Shown: in pieces, positions 1-8,434 of the stretch | Layout of the letters: every line of letters begins with the position of its first letter | Numbering within the stretch: position 1 is the stretch's first letter | DNA from: VXRD01 sp965242535 | GTDB lineage: Bacteria > Latescibacterota > UBA2968 | DNA: 64,000 nt | Assembly: GCA_965242535.1 (NCBI GenBank) | Contig: OZ251458.1 | Location: 3,720,001 to 3,784,000 of the forward strand | Direction of reading: 5' to 3' | Made by a program: the position numbers and the translations under genes | Notes under the pieces: generated by a model | Database searches by the model: none | Told to the model about the DNA's origin: nothing | What the model saw: the letters and a program-made list of their open reading frames with translations, nothing else

Positions 1-152
1 GCGAACCCACCTATCCGGGCGTGGTGTATCCCGTCATCGCGGTCAGACGGGCGCGGGTAGATGAACAAAACAAAAAAGTATTTCAATGGTGTGAGTCAAC
101 ATCGCAATTCGAGGAAGAGCGACAGCGGATTCGAGGAGCAACCGCGGATTGA
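1..152 (+). CDS. C-terminal fragment of an M67/JAB-family metallopeptidase (Mec-like), cut by window start
   Basis: The frame starting at base 3 stays open to a TGA at 150-152 and encodes about 49 residues beginning EPTYPGVVYPVIAVRRARVD. The pattern PG-x-x-YPVIAVR followed by a charged strand and a Trp resembles the last strands of M67-family JAB1/Mov34 proteases, which end SYLIVSVRDG...W. The catalytic E and HSH...D motif would lie upstream of the window. Position supports the call: the next genes are a ubiquitin-like MoaD/CysO carrier and a cysteine synthase, the set that makes cysteine from a protein thiocarboxylate in mycobacteria, where the Mec protease releases the product. Family assignment rests on a short tail plus context, so it is an inference. 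Confidence 0.55.
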   Translation, partial: EPTYPGVVYPVIAVRRARVDEQNKKVFQWCESTSQFEEERQRIRGATAD

Positions 153-222
153 CACCGATTTTGTGGCTCTTGTGGTTACACTCACCTCGCACCTTTTACC
201 GCTTTCAACAAGGAGAAAAACA

Positions 223-513
223 ATGGCTGTAACAGTTCGCATTCCAACGCCCCTGCGTAAATTCACGGGCGATCGGGCCGACGTGGAAGTGCAGGGCGCG
301 ACGGTTGGGGAAATCATCGACAACCTCGAAGCACAGCATGCGGGCATCAAAGAACGCATGGTCGATGAATCGGGCGCGATCCGCAGGTTCGTCAACGTGT
401 ACGTCAACGAAGAGGACATTCGCTTCTTGGACGGACGCGACACGGGCGTTCAAGATGGCGACCAAGTGACCATCGTCCCCGCCATTGCCGGCGGTCACGC
501 GCTTCCTTTCTAA
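223..513 (+). CDS. MoaD/ThiS/CysO-like sulfur carrier with masked C-terminal diglycine
   Basis: A 96-residue ubiquitin-like (beta-grasp) protein. The start at 223 is chosen because AAGGAG lies 8-9 bases upstream and the product then begins MAVTVRIPTPLRKFTG, as family members do; an upstream in-frame ATG at 61 would add an unrelated basic tail. The C-terminal signature VTIVPAIAGG is that of MoaD/CysO carriers, which are adenylated and thiocarboxylated on the terminal Gly. Here GG (residues 90-91) is followed by HALPF, so the chain must be trimmed before activation. Trimming of such tails by JAB/M67 proteases is known for QbsE/QbsD and HcyS/HcyD, and a probable M67 protease gene ends just upstream. 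The likely role is sulfur donor to the downstream cysteine synthase. Confidence 0.85.
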   Translation: MAVTVRIPTPLRKFTGDRADVEVQGATVGEIIDNLEAQHAGIKERMVDESGAIRRFVNVYVNEEDIRFLDGRDTGVQDGDQVTIVPAIAGGHALPF

Positions 514-542
514 ATGGGGATAGGCGGCGGCCCGCTTGCCTT

Positions 543-870
543 TGAGGCGTGAACAAACAGGCACGGGGCCCTGTCCCTACGGGTGATGGGGGACAGGGCG
601 GGATAACCGACCACTGACCGCTTGGCTTGCTTGCCTTTGAACAGCCTATCGCCAGTTGTACCCCTCTCGTGCCTTTTGTCCCTAAAACTCATCCCTCTCT
701 CGTCTTTTTGTGCCTCTTGTGGCTCTTGTGCCTTTGAACAGCCTGTCGCCAGTTGTACCCCGCTCGTGCCTTTTGTCCCTAAACTCATCCCTCTCTTGCC
801 TTTTTGTGCCTCTTGTGCCTTTTGTGGCTCTTGCGTCTTTGAACTGGCGGTGCCAGTTGTACCCCGCTCG
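543..870 (+). repeat. REP-like hairpin and three roughly 100-bp tandem repeats
   Basis: No gene is seen between the carrier and the cysteine synthase. A GGCACGGGGCCCTGTCCCTACG palindrome copy lies at about 555-583. It is followed by three imperfect tandem copies of a segment beginning GCCTTTGAACAGCCTGTCGC (near 632, 730 and 834; the third diverged), each containing GTTGTACCCCGCTCGTGCC. The spacing is 98-104 bases. The ORFs that cover this stretch encode only Cys/Leu/Pro/Val low-complexity peptide and are not credible. Confidence 0.8.
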
Positions 871-1014
871 TGCCTTTTGTGCCTTTTGTGCCTTTTGTGG
901 CTCTTGCGGCTCTTGTGCCTTTTGTGGCTCTTGTGCCTTTTGTGCCTTTTGTGCCTTTTGTGCCTTTTGTGGCTCTTGTGCCTTTTGTGGCTCTTGTGCC
1001 TTTTGTGGCCCTCA
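871..1014 (+). repeat. 9-bp tandem array (TGCCTTTTG / TGGCTCTTG)
   Basis: Sixteen consecutive 9-base units run without a break, mostly TGCCTTTTG alternating with TGGCTCTTG; the last unit is degenerate. Because 9 is a multiple of 3, the array is open in frame with the downstream cysteine synthase and would encode repeated PFV/ALV tripeptides. Degenerate relatives occur near 23560-23585 and, on the other strand, near 58955-59010. Confidence 0.92.
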
Positions 1015-1049
1015 TCCCCGCCCCAAGTCTATCACATTCCGGATTTGAT

Positions 1050-1970
1050 ATGAATGCCGCGAAAGTTGGACATACGGTTCTAGACTTGGTGGGCAGCACG
1101 CCGATGGTACAACTCAACCGCGTAGGTCCTGCACGCGGCGCGCGGATTTGGGCGAAATTGGAGTTCTTCAACCCGGCGGGCAGCGTCAAAGACCGCACGG
1201 CATTGGCGATGGTCGAAGCCGCAGAAAAAAATGGTCATCTCAAATCTGGGATGACCATTGTCGAACCCACCAGCGGCAACACGGGCATTGGCCTTGCCAT
1301 GGTCGCGGCGATCAAAAAATACCGCCTGATCATCACCATGCCCGAAGGCGTCAGCGATGAACGCACGCGATTGCTCAAAGCGTACGGCGCCGAAGTCGTG
1401 CTCACGCCCGCCGAAGACGGGATGCGCGGAGCCATTGAAAAAGCGTGGACGCTCAAAAACAAAAAGTGCTTCATCCCGATGCAATTTGAAAACCCCGCCA
1501 ATCCCGAGATCCACCGACAGACCACGGCCCGCGAGATCATCGCGCAACTCAAGGGCGTTCCCGATGCGTTTGTCGCAGGCGTGGGCACGGGAGGCACCGT
1601 GACTGGCATCGGCGAGACCTTCAAGCAGGCGCGGCCCGATGTGCTAATCGTCGGCGTAGAGCCAGCGGATTCCGCCGTGCTATCGGGCGGCGACCCCGGC
1701 CCCACGGAGATCGATGGCTTGGGCGCGGGCATGATCCCAGACGTGCTGAACGCCGAAATCCTGGATCGCGTGATCGCCGTCTCCAACTCCGATGCGCGCA
1801 AAATGTCCAGGCGATTGGCACGCGAAGAAGGCTTGCTCGTGGGGATTTCCTCGGGCGCCGCGGTTCACGCAACCGTTGCTGTCGCCTCCGAAATGCCCCC
1901 GCGACAAACCGTCGCCACCGTATTGTGCGATACGGGCGAACGCTATTTGGGCACGTTTTTGTTTGGATGA
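1050..1970 (+). CDS. cysM: PLP-dependent cysteine synthase (CysK/CysM family)
   Basis: A 306-residue fold-type II PLP enzyme that makes L-cysteine from an activated serine (O-acetylserine or O-phosphoserine) and a sulfide or thiocarboxylate donor. The PLP lysine is K47 in PAGSVKDRTA, the substrate loop is EPTSGNTGIG (about 72-81), the phosphate-binding loop GVGTGGTVTG is near 175, and GISSGAA is near 267. The length is normal for the family. The ATG at 1050 starts the conserved N-terminus; the frame is open upstream only through the 9-bp repeat array. No good Shine-Dalgarno is visible before 1050. The neighbouring CysO-like carrier and M67 protease suggest that the sulfur donor is the carrier thiocarboxylate, as for mycobacterial CysM. 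Whether it is CysK or CysM by substrate cannot be read from sequence alone. Confidence 0.93.
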   Translation: MNAAKVGHTVLDLVGSTPMVQLNRVGPARGARIWAKLEFFNPAGSVKDRTALAMVEAAEKNGHLKSGMTIVEPTSGNTGIGLAMVAAIKKYRLIITMPEGVSDERTRLLKAYGAEVVLTPAEDGMRGAIEKAWTLKNKKCFIPMQFENPANPEIHRQTTAREIIAQLKGVPDAFVAGVGTGGTVTGIGETFKQARPDVLIVGVEPADSAVLSGGDPGPTEIDGLGAGMIPDVLNAEILDRVIAVSNSDARKMSRRLAREEGLLVGISSGAAVHATVAVASEMPPRQTVATVLCDTGERYLGTFLFG

Positions 1971-1994
1971 GAAAGGACGCGAAGCCGAAAAAAA

Positions 1995-2036
1995 GCCCGA
2001 CGATCGAAAAAGATCGCCGGGCGTTTTGTTTTTTTT
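1995..2036. terminator. Bidirectional rho-independent terminator between cysM and rpsT
   Basis: GCCCGACGATC and GATCGCCGGGC form an 11-bp stem (one wobble) around a GAAAAA-type loop at 1995-2022. It is followed by a T-rich run to 2036 on the plus strand and preceded by an A-run that gives T residues on the minus strand. It sits between two convergent genes. Confidence 0.85.
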
Positions 2037-2047
2037 GCGCGATGTGG

Positions 2048-2305
2048 CTATGCCTCGAGGGCGGCGACGTGAGTCATGATTCTCGATTTGTATCGGGCCG
2101 CCGCATTGAGGTGGATAACGCCTTTTTGCGCGGTTTTATCGATGATGGACTGCGTTCGATCGATCAGGGCTTCGGCTTCCGCTCTGCTGGTTGTCGCCAG
2201 CATTTTTTTGATCGAAGACCGCAACAATGAGCGCGTGCTTTTGTTGCGGAGCCTGGCTTTTTGGGCCTGGCGCATGCGTTTTTTTGACGATGCCAATTTG
2301 GGCAA
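2048..2305 (-). CDS. rpsT: 30S ribosomal protein S20
   Basis: An 85-residue, highly basic, all-helical protein that binds 16S rRNA in the small subunit. The sequence MPKLASSKKRMRQAQKARLR, then ...KSTRSLLRSSIKK, and the AALIDRTQ-like C-terminal helix match S20. The TTG at 2305 is preferred: GAGGAGG lies about 8 bases upstream and the product starts MPKLASSKKR as in other S20 proteins, whereas the longer GTG start at 2314 overlaps the Shine-Dalgarno itself. The gene is monocistronic, convergent with cysM and separated from it by a bidirectional terminator. Confidence 0.95.
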   Translation of the reverse strand: MPKLASSKKRMRQAQKARLRNKSTRSLLRSSIKKMLATTSRAEAEALIDRTQSIIDKTAQKGVIHLNAAARYKSRIMTHVAALEA

Positions 2306-2504
2306 GGGATTCACCTCCTCAAAGCTAGGGTTGAAATTTGGCGCGTAAAATCTAACGATTTACGGGCATTTGCACAACCCATTTTTCGCCTTTTTGCGCG
2401 TGGGCCACTCGCACTTGTGTTTTTGATTTGAAGCCCTATTTTATCCCCAAGCACCCAAGGTTGAACGCCAACCGCTGAAACGGCTTTTTTGATTAGGAGG
2501 AAAG

Positions 2505-3455
2505 ATGAAACCAACGCTTTATGTCGGCACTATCGGGCAAGGCGTGTGGCGAAGCGAAGATGGCGGGGACTCGTGGCGGCGCACCAGCAACGGCATGTTC
2601 TCGGAATCGGACATTCGCGCCATTGCCGTGCATCCGGAAGATGCGTCCGTTCTCTTCGCGGGCACAGAGAACGGCGTTTACCGGTCGCAAAATGGAGGGG
2701 ACAACTGGGCAAAACTGGATTCGCCGATGAACGACCTGCAAATTTGGTCCCTCGCCATTCACCCCAAAAATCCCAACACAATTTTTGCCGGCACTTGCCC
2801 GTCCGCGCTGTTTCGGTCAGACGATGGCGGCGAAACGTGGCAACGACTTTGCGTGGAACTCGTGGAAGACTGTGGCGCGATCATCCCGCGCGTGACGACC
2901 ATCATCATCGATCCGCAAGACGATCAAACCGTCTATGCCGGCATTGAAATCGACGGCATGCGCCTCAGCAGAGATGGCGGTCAGACATGGACAGCGGGAA
3001 ACGAGGGCCTCTCGAGCCTCGACATTCACGGCCTCGCCGTCGCGCCCGGAACGCCGAAAACACTGGTCGCAGGCACGAACAACGACGTGTGTCTCAGCAC
3101 GGACATGACCCACTGGACGCGCCTGAATGTGAAAAACCATTTTCCGTGGCCCTATTGCCGCGGCGTGCTCTACACATCCAACGGTCGCGTGTATGTCGGC
3201 GCGGGCAACGGGCCTCCGGGCGACCAGGGCGGGTTGTTCTACACCGAGGACTTGGGGCAATCGTGGGAACGCGCGGACCTGGGCGGCAACACCAACAGCA
3301 CGGTTTGGGCCGTCGTTCACAATCCCGCCATCCCCAACTGGATGATGGCGTACAGCATTGCCGGACAACTCTTCAAAAGCGCGGACAATGGCGATTCGTG
3401 GACGAAACTCGCCCGCGAGTTCGGCGAAGTCCGCGCCGTGGCCCTCGCGCCTTAA
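2505..3455 (+). CDS. Asp-box (BNR) beta-propeller protein, sialidase/Vps10 fold
   Basis: A 316-residue protein with no signal peptide and AGGAGG 5-6 bases before the ATG. At least six Asp-box repeats of the form S-x-D-x-G-x-T-W occur: SEDGGDSW, SQNGGDNW, SDDGGETW, SRDGGQTW, TEDLGQSW and SADNGDSW. They are spaced 40-60 residues apart, as in beta-propellers of the BNR/Vps10 type. No sialidase catalytic Arg triad or FRIP motif is evident, so no enzymatic role is assigned. The stop overlaps the stop of the convergent amidohydrolase by four bases. Confidence 0.85.
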   Translation: MKPTLYVGTIGQGVWRSEDGGDSWRRTSNGMFSESDIRAIAVHPEDASVLFAGTENGVYRSQNGGDNWAKLDSPMNDLQIWSLAIHPKNPNTIFAGTCPSALFRSDDGGETWQRLCVELVEDCGAIIPRVTTIIIDPQDDQTVYAGIEIDGMRLSRDGGQTWTAGNEGLSSLDIHGLAVAPGTPKTLVAGTNNDVCLSTDMTHWTRLNVKNHFPWPYCRGVLYTSNGRVYVGAGNGPPGDQGGLFYTEDLGQSWERADLGGNTNSTVWAVVHNPAIPNWMMAYSIAGQLFKSADNGDSWTKLAREFGEVRAVALAP

Positions 3456-5212
3456 AACCCGGCCCCATCGCGCGTAAAGACGACGCGCCCCGCCAGCATG
3501 GTCAGATCGACTGGAATGGCGTGGATGCGATGCGGCGGCTCGCGGAACAGATCGCGTCCGATCACCGCCAAATCGGCCTGTTTGCCGGGCGCGATGACGC
3601 CGACTTCGCCCTCGAGGCGCAGTTGGCGAGCGCCGTTGACCGTGTAGCCCATCAGCAGATCGTCGAGTGCCATGCGCTGATCCGCAGGTGGCAAGGGCGT
3701 GCCTTCTTCCGTGCCCGGCGCGAGGCGCGTGTGCCCGATCTCGATGCCGTAAAGCGGCGATGTTTGGGGGAAGGGCAGGCCCGTGGCCGGATAATCGGCG
3801 CCGAAGGCAACGAGCGGCGCCGCATCCCACAGGGCTTGCAACAGCATGACATTGGCGCCGCGGCGATCGTCGAGCAAATGCGAATAGAGTTCCAAGGTCC
3901 CGCTTAGGTCGTGCGCCCAATGGGGCGTGGTTTGGATCGCGACGTCCAGCGATTTCAGGCGGATCAGATCCTCGGCCGCGACGAGCATGGCGTGGGCAAC
4001 GGTGACGCGGCTGTTCGATTCGGGCACGGCATCTCGAGCTTCGGCCGCCGCGTCTAGGGTCACGCGCAAGGTGTGGTCGCCGATGGCGTGAACGTGCGCG
4101 TCCAAATCGGCTTTTCGCAATGTGGCGAGAAATTGGGCAAACGGCTCGCCCGACAGCAGAACAGCGCCGCTACCGCCGCCGGCATAGGGCTTGAGGACCG
4201 CGGCGGTTTCGCCTTCTATCGTGCCATCGTTGGGAATTTTCACCGTGTGCAGATCGATGAGGTCAGAGGCGAACGCTCGGCGGATTTGGGCAACGCGCCG
4301 CGCCATGTCGCCCGTCTCGTTTGGGCTGTTGAGGTACGAACTGGCGCGAAAGCGCACGGGCAGTTGCCCCTCGCGCTCCATGCTCGCGAGGGCCATAAGC
4401 GCGTTTCGCAACAAGGTATCGCCGCCGGGAATGCCCGCGTCGAACACGGTGGTGATCCCCATCGCCGAATAAGCGGGCAGAATCGCGGAGAAGGCCGCGC
4501 GAAAATCCGCCTCCGATCCGATGCCAAAGCGCGGCAACAAGGGCCAAAAGGCATTGCCTTCCACCATCCAGCCCGTGGGATCGCCGTTCCCGTCGCGCTG
4601 GTAATAATGGACGCCGGGCAGTGGATCGGGCGTGTCCTTGGCGATGCCTGCCATTTCCAACGCCTTGCTGTTCACCCAAGCGCTGTGCGCGTCTAGGGCG
4701 ATGAGCACCACGGGCCGGTCCGAGACGACCGCGTCCAAATCCCCGCGGTACGGGCCTTTCACGCCTGCGGCGTTGATGGCGGTGTTGAGCGCGCTCGGAA
4801 ATCCGAATCCAAACAAAACCTCCTCGTCGGGATGCGCGTCTGCATAAGCTTTCAGCGCGGCTTGCACATCGGCGACCGTCTGCGTGCCGATGACCTGCAA
4901 CTTGGAATTGAGCAGGCCGGCCACCGCGGGATGCGAGTGCGTTTCCACAAAGCCGGGGAGGAGCATCTTGCCCTTGAGATCCATGGTGCGCGCACGGCTG
5001 TCAGCACGCCTCGTCGCTTCCTCACTCGTTCCCACATAGTCGATTCGCCCGTCGCGCACGAGCACTGCTTCGGCTCGGGGCTGTGTCGGATTCCCCGTCC
5101 AGACGACGCCATTGACGAAGAGCGTCTCCTCGGCCCTAGAGGCGGTTGGAACGCTCCATGCGAAAATCGCGCACGCGAGCGCGACTGCAAATTTTCCCTT
5201 CAGATCGATCAT
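3452..5212 (-). CDS. Exported amidohydrolase, YtcJ-like (amidohydrolase 3 family)
   Basis: A 586-residue protein. The start at 5212 is chosen because GGGAGA lies seven bases upstream and the protein then begins with a typical signal peptide (MIDLKGKFAVALACAIFAWS, cleavage near SRA-EE). After it come TLFVNGVVWTGNP, a GKMLLPGFVETHSHP metal-site motif (about 95-105), HVHAIGD in the middle and a C-terminal GVIAPGKQADLAVI. These define the YtcJ/N-substituted formamide deformylase-like branch of metal-dependent amidohydrolases. The substrate is unknown. Its length is usual for the branch. The secreted location is inferred from the signal peptide. Confidence 0.9.
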   Translation of the reverse strand: MIDLKGKFAVALACAIFAWSVPTASRAEETLFVNGVVWTGNPTQPRAEAVLVRDGRIDYVGTSEEATRRADSRARTMDLKGKMLLPGFVETHSHPAVAGLLNSKLQVIGTQTVADVQAALKAYADAHPDEEVLFGFGFPSALNTAINAAGVKGPYRGDLDAVVSDRPVVLIALDAHSAWVNSKALEMAGIAKDTPDPLPGVHYYQRDGNGDPTGWMVEGNAFWPLLPRFGIGSEADFRAAFSAILPAYSAMGITTVFDAGIPGGDTLLRNALMALASMEREGQLPVRFRASSYLNSPNETGDMARRVAQIRRAFASDLIDLHTVKIPNDGTIEGETAAVLKPYAGGGSGAVLLSGEPFAQFLATLRKADLDAHVHAIGDHTLRVTLDAAAEARDAVPESNSRVTVAHAMLVAAEDLIRLKSLDVAIQTTPHWAHDLSGTLELYSHLLDDRRGANVMLLQALWDAAPLVAFGADYPATGLPFPQTSPLYGIEIGHTRLAPGTEEGTPLPPADQRMALDDLLMGYTVNGARQLRLEGEVGVIAPGKQADLAVIGRDLFREPPHRIHAIPVDLTMLAGRVVFTRDGAGF

Positions 5213-5258
5213 GATTTTCTCCCATGTGGTTGACAATACGCATAGAACATTATGCGGG

Positions 5259-6911
5259 TTAAGCGATCCGCTCCTCAGTTGCGGACCACGTTCCGCATCT
5301 GATTTTTAGCACGCGATCTACAGGCGTCATAAACGTCAGCAACACGCGAAAAGCCGCGGGCGCGGACTCGTTGCCTCGCATCTGCCAAAAGCGGTGGGCA
5401 TACGCGCCCGGCCCAATGGAAATCGCATCGTTGCCCAGGTGATAGGTCGCGTATCCCGACTTGAGAAAGGCGACCTCGCCCGCTTGCCCGCGCACGATTC
5501 CGCTGTCGAAATCCAGTTCGCCACCCGGAACAAAATCGCACGCGATTTGAAATGGCACGCGATCGTAGCCCGCCACTTTCACATGCAGATCGAACCCGCC
5601 TGCCACCTCCTCGATTTCCAAGGTGGTCGTCAGCGGCGGCAACGCGTACACCGCTCGCTCTTTCCGCGCCTCGTAGAATTTATCAAACGCGACCTCGCGG
5701 CCCAAGGGCAGGTCGTAACCGGGCCTGTCGCCATCCGAACTCCTGCTCACGTGCGTCATCGCAATTTTGCCCTCCGCTACCTCAAAGGTCTCGCCTGAAA
5801 ATTGCGCGATGGCAAAATAACTCGCGCACAAATTCACGGACGCCAATTCCACTTCCCCGCATTTGACGGCAAATGGCGAGGTGATACCCGCGCCTGCGGT
5901 CGCGCTCGTTTTTCCGCGTCGCACGCGCCACAATTGCGCCGTGGGATACGCCTTTGCGTAGGACTCGGGCAACGGCTCGCGCTGCAAGTCATCTACGCGC
6001 CACTCGGGGTGGGTCAAAAACGGCTCGAGCGTCCAGGGCGACCCGCCCGGGGAACTGGCGTACAACCAATCGGCCACGGCCGCGTAAAACCCATTGCCAT
6101 CTCGGCGCGCCATGTCGTAATAGCTATCGACCATATTGACCAGCACGACGCGCGTGCCAAAATCCTGCCTGTGCGAAAAACTCGTCACCACCGTTCCATC
6201 CGCGTGCAACATGTGGTAGGACAAATCGAGATTTTTTCGCACGGGGTCTAACAACTCGGGGCGGTCGAGCGCGTCGGCGGCCAACCTCAGCGCGCGATTG
6301 CAGATCGCATTGTACGTCCCCGCGCTGCGCTCGATGTATTCGCCATCGGCGTTTATATCTATCGTTTCGGCGAGATAGCTTTCTATGGTGTCCATCGCGT
6401 CCAAATCGGGGAATAACTCCAGCGCGAGGGACAGCGCGGCGACCAGCACCCAGCGGTGATTTGGCGTGTGAAATCCACCCGCGACCATGCCCGGAACGCC
6501 CGCTCGAATCATCTCGCCGAGCGCGTCGGCGATTTGCCCTGCGCCCTCATCTTCGGCTTTGCGCGCGGCCCGAACCACGGGCGCGAGTGCCTTGACGATA
6601 AACCCGGTATCGGGCGACGAATCGAAATTGGTCGTCACCAAGTCGTAACACCCGCTCTCCCGGCGGATATGTCGGGCAAACGCCGCGCCCGCGAGAATGC
6701 GCGCCAAAATTTCCTCGCTCCGATAATACCGCCCGCCTTCCAACAGATAGGCATACCCCAGCGTCGCCATCGCGCTCACATTCGACGAACCGGCGACGCC
6801 ATCGCTGACAAACCCGCCGCAATCCGCCCGGCGCGCATCCATCACCTGACGCGGCAACAGCGCTTCTGTTCGCTCGTCCAACTCGGCCAGCAGTGATTCG
6901 TATTTTAGCAT
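5259..6911 (-). CDS. Heparinase II/III-like (alpha/alpha toroid plus beta-sandwich) protein, function unknown
   Basis: About 550 residues. The N-terminal half is helical with paired motifs such as GGFHTPNHRWVLVAALSLAL and EYIERSAGTYNAICNRAL, like the alpha/alpha toroid of polysaccharide lyases. The C-terminal half is beta-rich, as in heparinase-type beta-sandwiches. No signal peptide is seen. The start at 6911 (MLKYESLLAEL) is preferred over longer in-frame starts because the extension is low-complexity, but the Shine-Dalgarno there is weak. The Gfo/Idh/MocA gene upstream ends 72 bases away on the same strand, suggesting co-transcription and a role in carbohydrate or uronate breakdown. Catalytic residues cannot be fixed by eye. 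Confidence 0.7.
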   Translation of the reverse strand: MLKYESLLAELDERTEALLPRQVMDARRADCGGFVSDGVAGSSNVSAMATLGYAYLLEGGRYYRSEEILARILAGAAFARHIRRESGCYDLVTTNFDSSPDTGFIVKALAPVVRAARKAEDEGAGQIADALGEMIRAGVPGMVAGGFHTPNHRWVLVAALSLALELFPDLDAMDTIESYLAETIDINADGEYIERSAGTYNAICNRALRLAADALDRPELLDPVRKNLDLSYHMLHADGTVVTSFSHRQDFGTRVVLVNMVDSYYDMARRDGNGFYAAVADWLYASSPGGSPWTLEPFLTHPEWRVDDLQREPLPESYAKAYPTAQLWRVRRGKTSATAGAGITSPFAVKCGEVELASVNLCASYFAIAQFSGETFEVAEGKIAMTHVSRSSDGDRPGYDLPLGREVAFDKFYEARKERAVYALPPLTTTLEIEEVAGGFDLHVKVAGYDRVPFQIACDFVPGGELDFDSGIVRGQAGEVAFLKSGYATYHLGNDAISIGPGAYAHRFWQMRGNESAPAAFRVLLTFMTPVDRVLKIRCGTWSATEERIA

Positions 6912-6982
6912 GGAAATGATCCCGTGGTTTGGTGGTCGATCCTCGCCGCCCGTGCTCGTTCGCCATCGCTCCGCCATGGACG

Positions 6983-7981
6983 TTATCCCGGGGGGCCTAT
7001 TTCTTTGCAATTCAGCGGCTTGCCTTCTCGCGCAGATCGATAAACCGCTTCGAGCAGGGCGACAGTGCGGCGGCCTTCGCGTCCATCGACGGCCAAGGGC
7101 GTGCCCTTTGTGATGGCATTGACCACATCTTCCACAATGCCGTGGACGCGATTCTCCACGCTGTCCATCTTTTTTTGAAGCCCGTCGCCGTAAACCGTCA
7201 TCTCGCCATTTAGAACATCGTGCAACAAAACGCCGCCTTCTGACCCGTGGACCTCCGCGCTGAAATACGCGCTTTGGGGAAAGGTCGTCGTGCCCAAAAT
7301 CGTCCCCTTTGCCCCGCTCTCAAAATTCAGGATCGCCAGCCCGATATCCTCGGTCTCGATCTCGTGGTTCACAATGTCGATCTCGCCGTACACGGACACC
7401 GGGTCGCCCATGAACCAACTCAAGATATCGAGCAGATGCGCGCCCTGATTGGCGAGGGAACCGCCGCCATCCATCGCCCAGGTGCCGCGCCAACCATCGT
7501 CGTGGTTAAAGTATTCATCCGACCGAAACCACTTAAAGCGCGCCTCGCCCAAAATCATCTTCCCCAGCCAACCTTCCCGGATCGCGGTCGCCACCTTGAC
7601 ATTGCCATCCACGTACCGGCTCTGATAATCCACGCCGCACAACACGCCTGCCTTTTCACACGCCGCAATCAGCCGGTCACACGCTTCGGTGCTCACGTCC
7701 ATGGGCTTGGTGACGATCACATGCTTGCCCGCCCTTGCCGCTTCGATGCCCACGGCCGCGTGCTTGCCACTCGGCGTCATCACCATCACCACATCCACAT
7801 CGTCCCGCGCAAACACCTGCGCCATATCCGCCGCGCAATCCGTCTCCAATTCCCGCGCGACTTCCTCGGCCAAATCGGCGTGCAAATCGCACACCACCTT
7901 CAACTCCGCGCCTTCTGTCTCTTTGATTAACCGCGCCCTATTGCGCCCCATGCCCAGCCCAATAACGCCAAAACCGACCAT
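6983..7981 (-). CDS. Gfo/Idh/MocA-family oxidoreductase
   Basis: A 332-residue NAD(P)-dependent sugar or polyol dehydrogenase-like protein. The start at 7981 has AGGAGG seven bases upstream. The N-terminal Rossmann motif is VGFGVIGLGMG, the second conserved block is VIVTKPMDVS (the family's EKP lysine motif with T for E), and the C-terminal domain carries GGGSLANQGAHLLDILSWF, which matches the family's H-x-x-D site. Length and domain order are normal. It probably forms an operon with the downstream heparinase-like gene. The substrate is not predictable. Confidence 0.92.
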   Translation of the reverse strand: MVGFGVIGLGMGRNRARLIKETEGAELKVVCDLHADLAEEVARELETDCAADMAQVFARDDVDVVMVMTPSGKHAAVGIEAARAGKHVIVTKPMDVSTEACDRLIAACEKAGVLCGVDYQSRYVDGNVKVATAIREGWLGKMILGEARFKWFRSDEYFNHDDGWRGTWAMDGGGSLANQGAHLLDILSWFMGDPVSVYGEIDIVNHEIETEDIGLAILNFESGAKGTILGTTTFPQSAYFSAEVHGSEGGVLLHDVLNGEMTVYGDGLQKKMDSVENRVHGIVEDVVNAITKGTPLAVDGREGRRTVALLEAVYRSAREGKPLNCKEIGPPG

Positions 7982-8305
7982 CTCGTCCTCCTGTGCGAAT
8001 CGGTGAATTAGTGAATCAGCGAATTTGCGAATCGGTGAATTAGTGAAGTGCGTAGGTTTTGGTATTAGAGCAAGGACGGACACGGGGGCCGGTCCCTACG
8101 GTTGATGGGGCAACGGGGACTGACGACTGACGACTGACCATCTCGTCCTCCTGTGCGAATCGGTGAATTAGTGAAGTGCGTAGGTTTTGGTATTAGAGCA
8201 AGGACAGACACGGGGGCCGGTCCCTACGGGTTTGTGTCTCCCGTCTTCCCTCTCCCGTCTCCCCCCTCTTGTATCTTCGGACAGACACGGGGGCCTGTCC
8301 CTACG
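7976..8305. repeat. Tandem duplication of the Gfo/Idh/MocA start region plus REP-like hairpins
   Basis: Bases 7976-8015 recur at 8136-8175 and bases 8028-8104 recur at 8156-8232, nearly identical. The first pair includes the Shine-Dalgarno and start codon of the oxidoreductase gene, so a second AGGAGG plus ATG sits about 160 bases upstream of the real one but opens only a short frame. Three GGACxGxCACGGGGGCCxGTCC palindromes lie near 8074, 8202 and 8279. No gene is seen from 7982 to 8434. Confidence 0.9.
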
Positions 8306-8307
8306 AT

Positions 8308-8358
8308 GACCTCTGACGCTCTGTAAGGGCGTAAAATTTTACGCCTCTACGCGGCCTG
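8308..8358. repeat. Dispersed repeat with GGCGTAAAATTTTACGCC palindrome (copy 1)
   Basis: The segment around TGACGCTCTGTAAGGGCG, the AT-centred palindrome and CCTCTACGCGGCCTGACTAC is repeated in inverted orientation at about 30233-30287. Shorter copies lie near 26942 and 36063. Confidence 0.9.
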
Positions 8359-8434
8359 ACTACGGATCTCTGCCTTTTGCCTTTTGCCTCTCACCTCTCC
8401 CGTCTCCCGTCTCCCGTCTCCCCTCTCCCCTGCT

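Noticed and set aside
61..222. Longer start of the MoaD/CysO-like gene at base 61
   Set aside because: The strong AAGGAG and the conserved beta-grasp start are at 223. The extra 54 residues overlap the M67 tail in another frame.
870..1049. N-terminal extension of the cysteine synthase through the 9-bp array
   Set aside because: It encodes only PFV/ALV repeats, with no homology to the family. The conserved N-terminus begins at 1050. The possibility of read-in is kept as a finding, not as the annotation.
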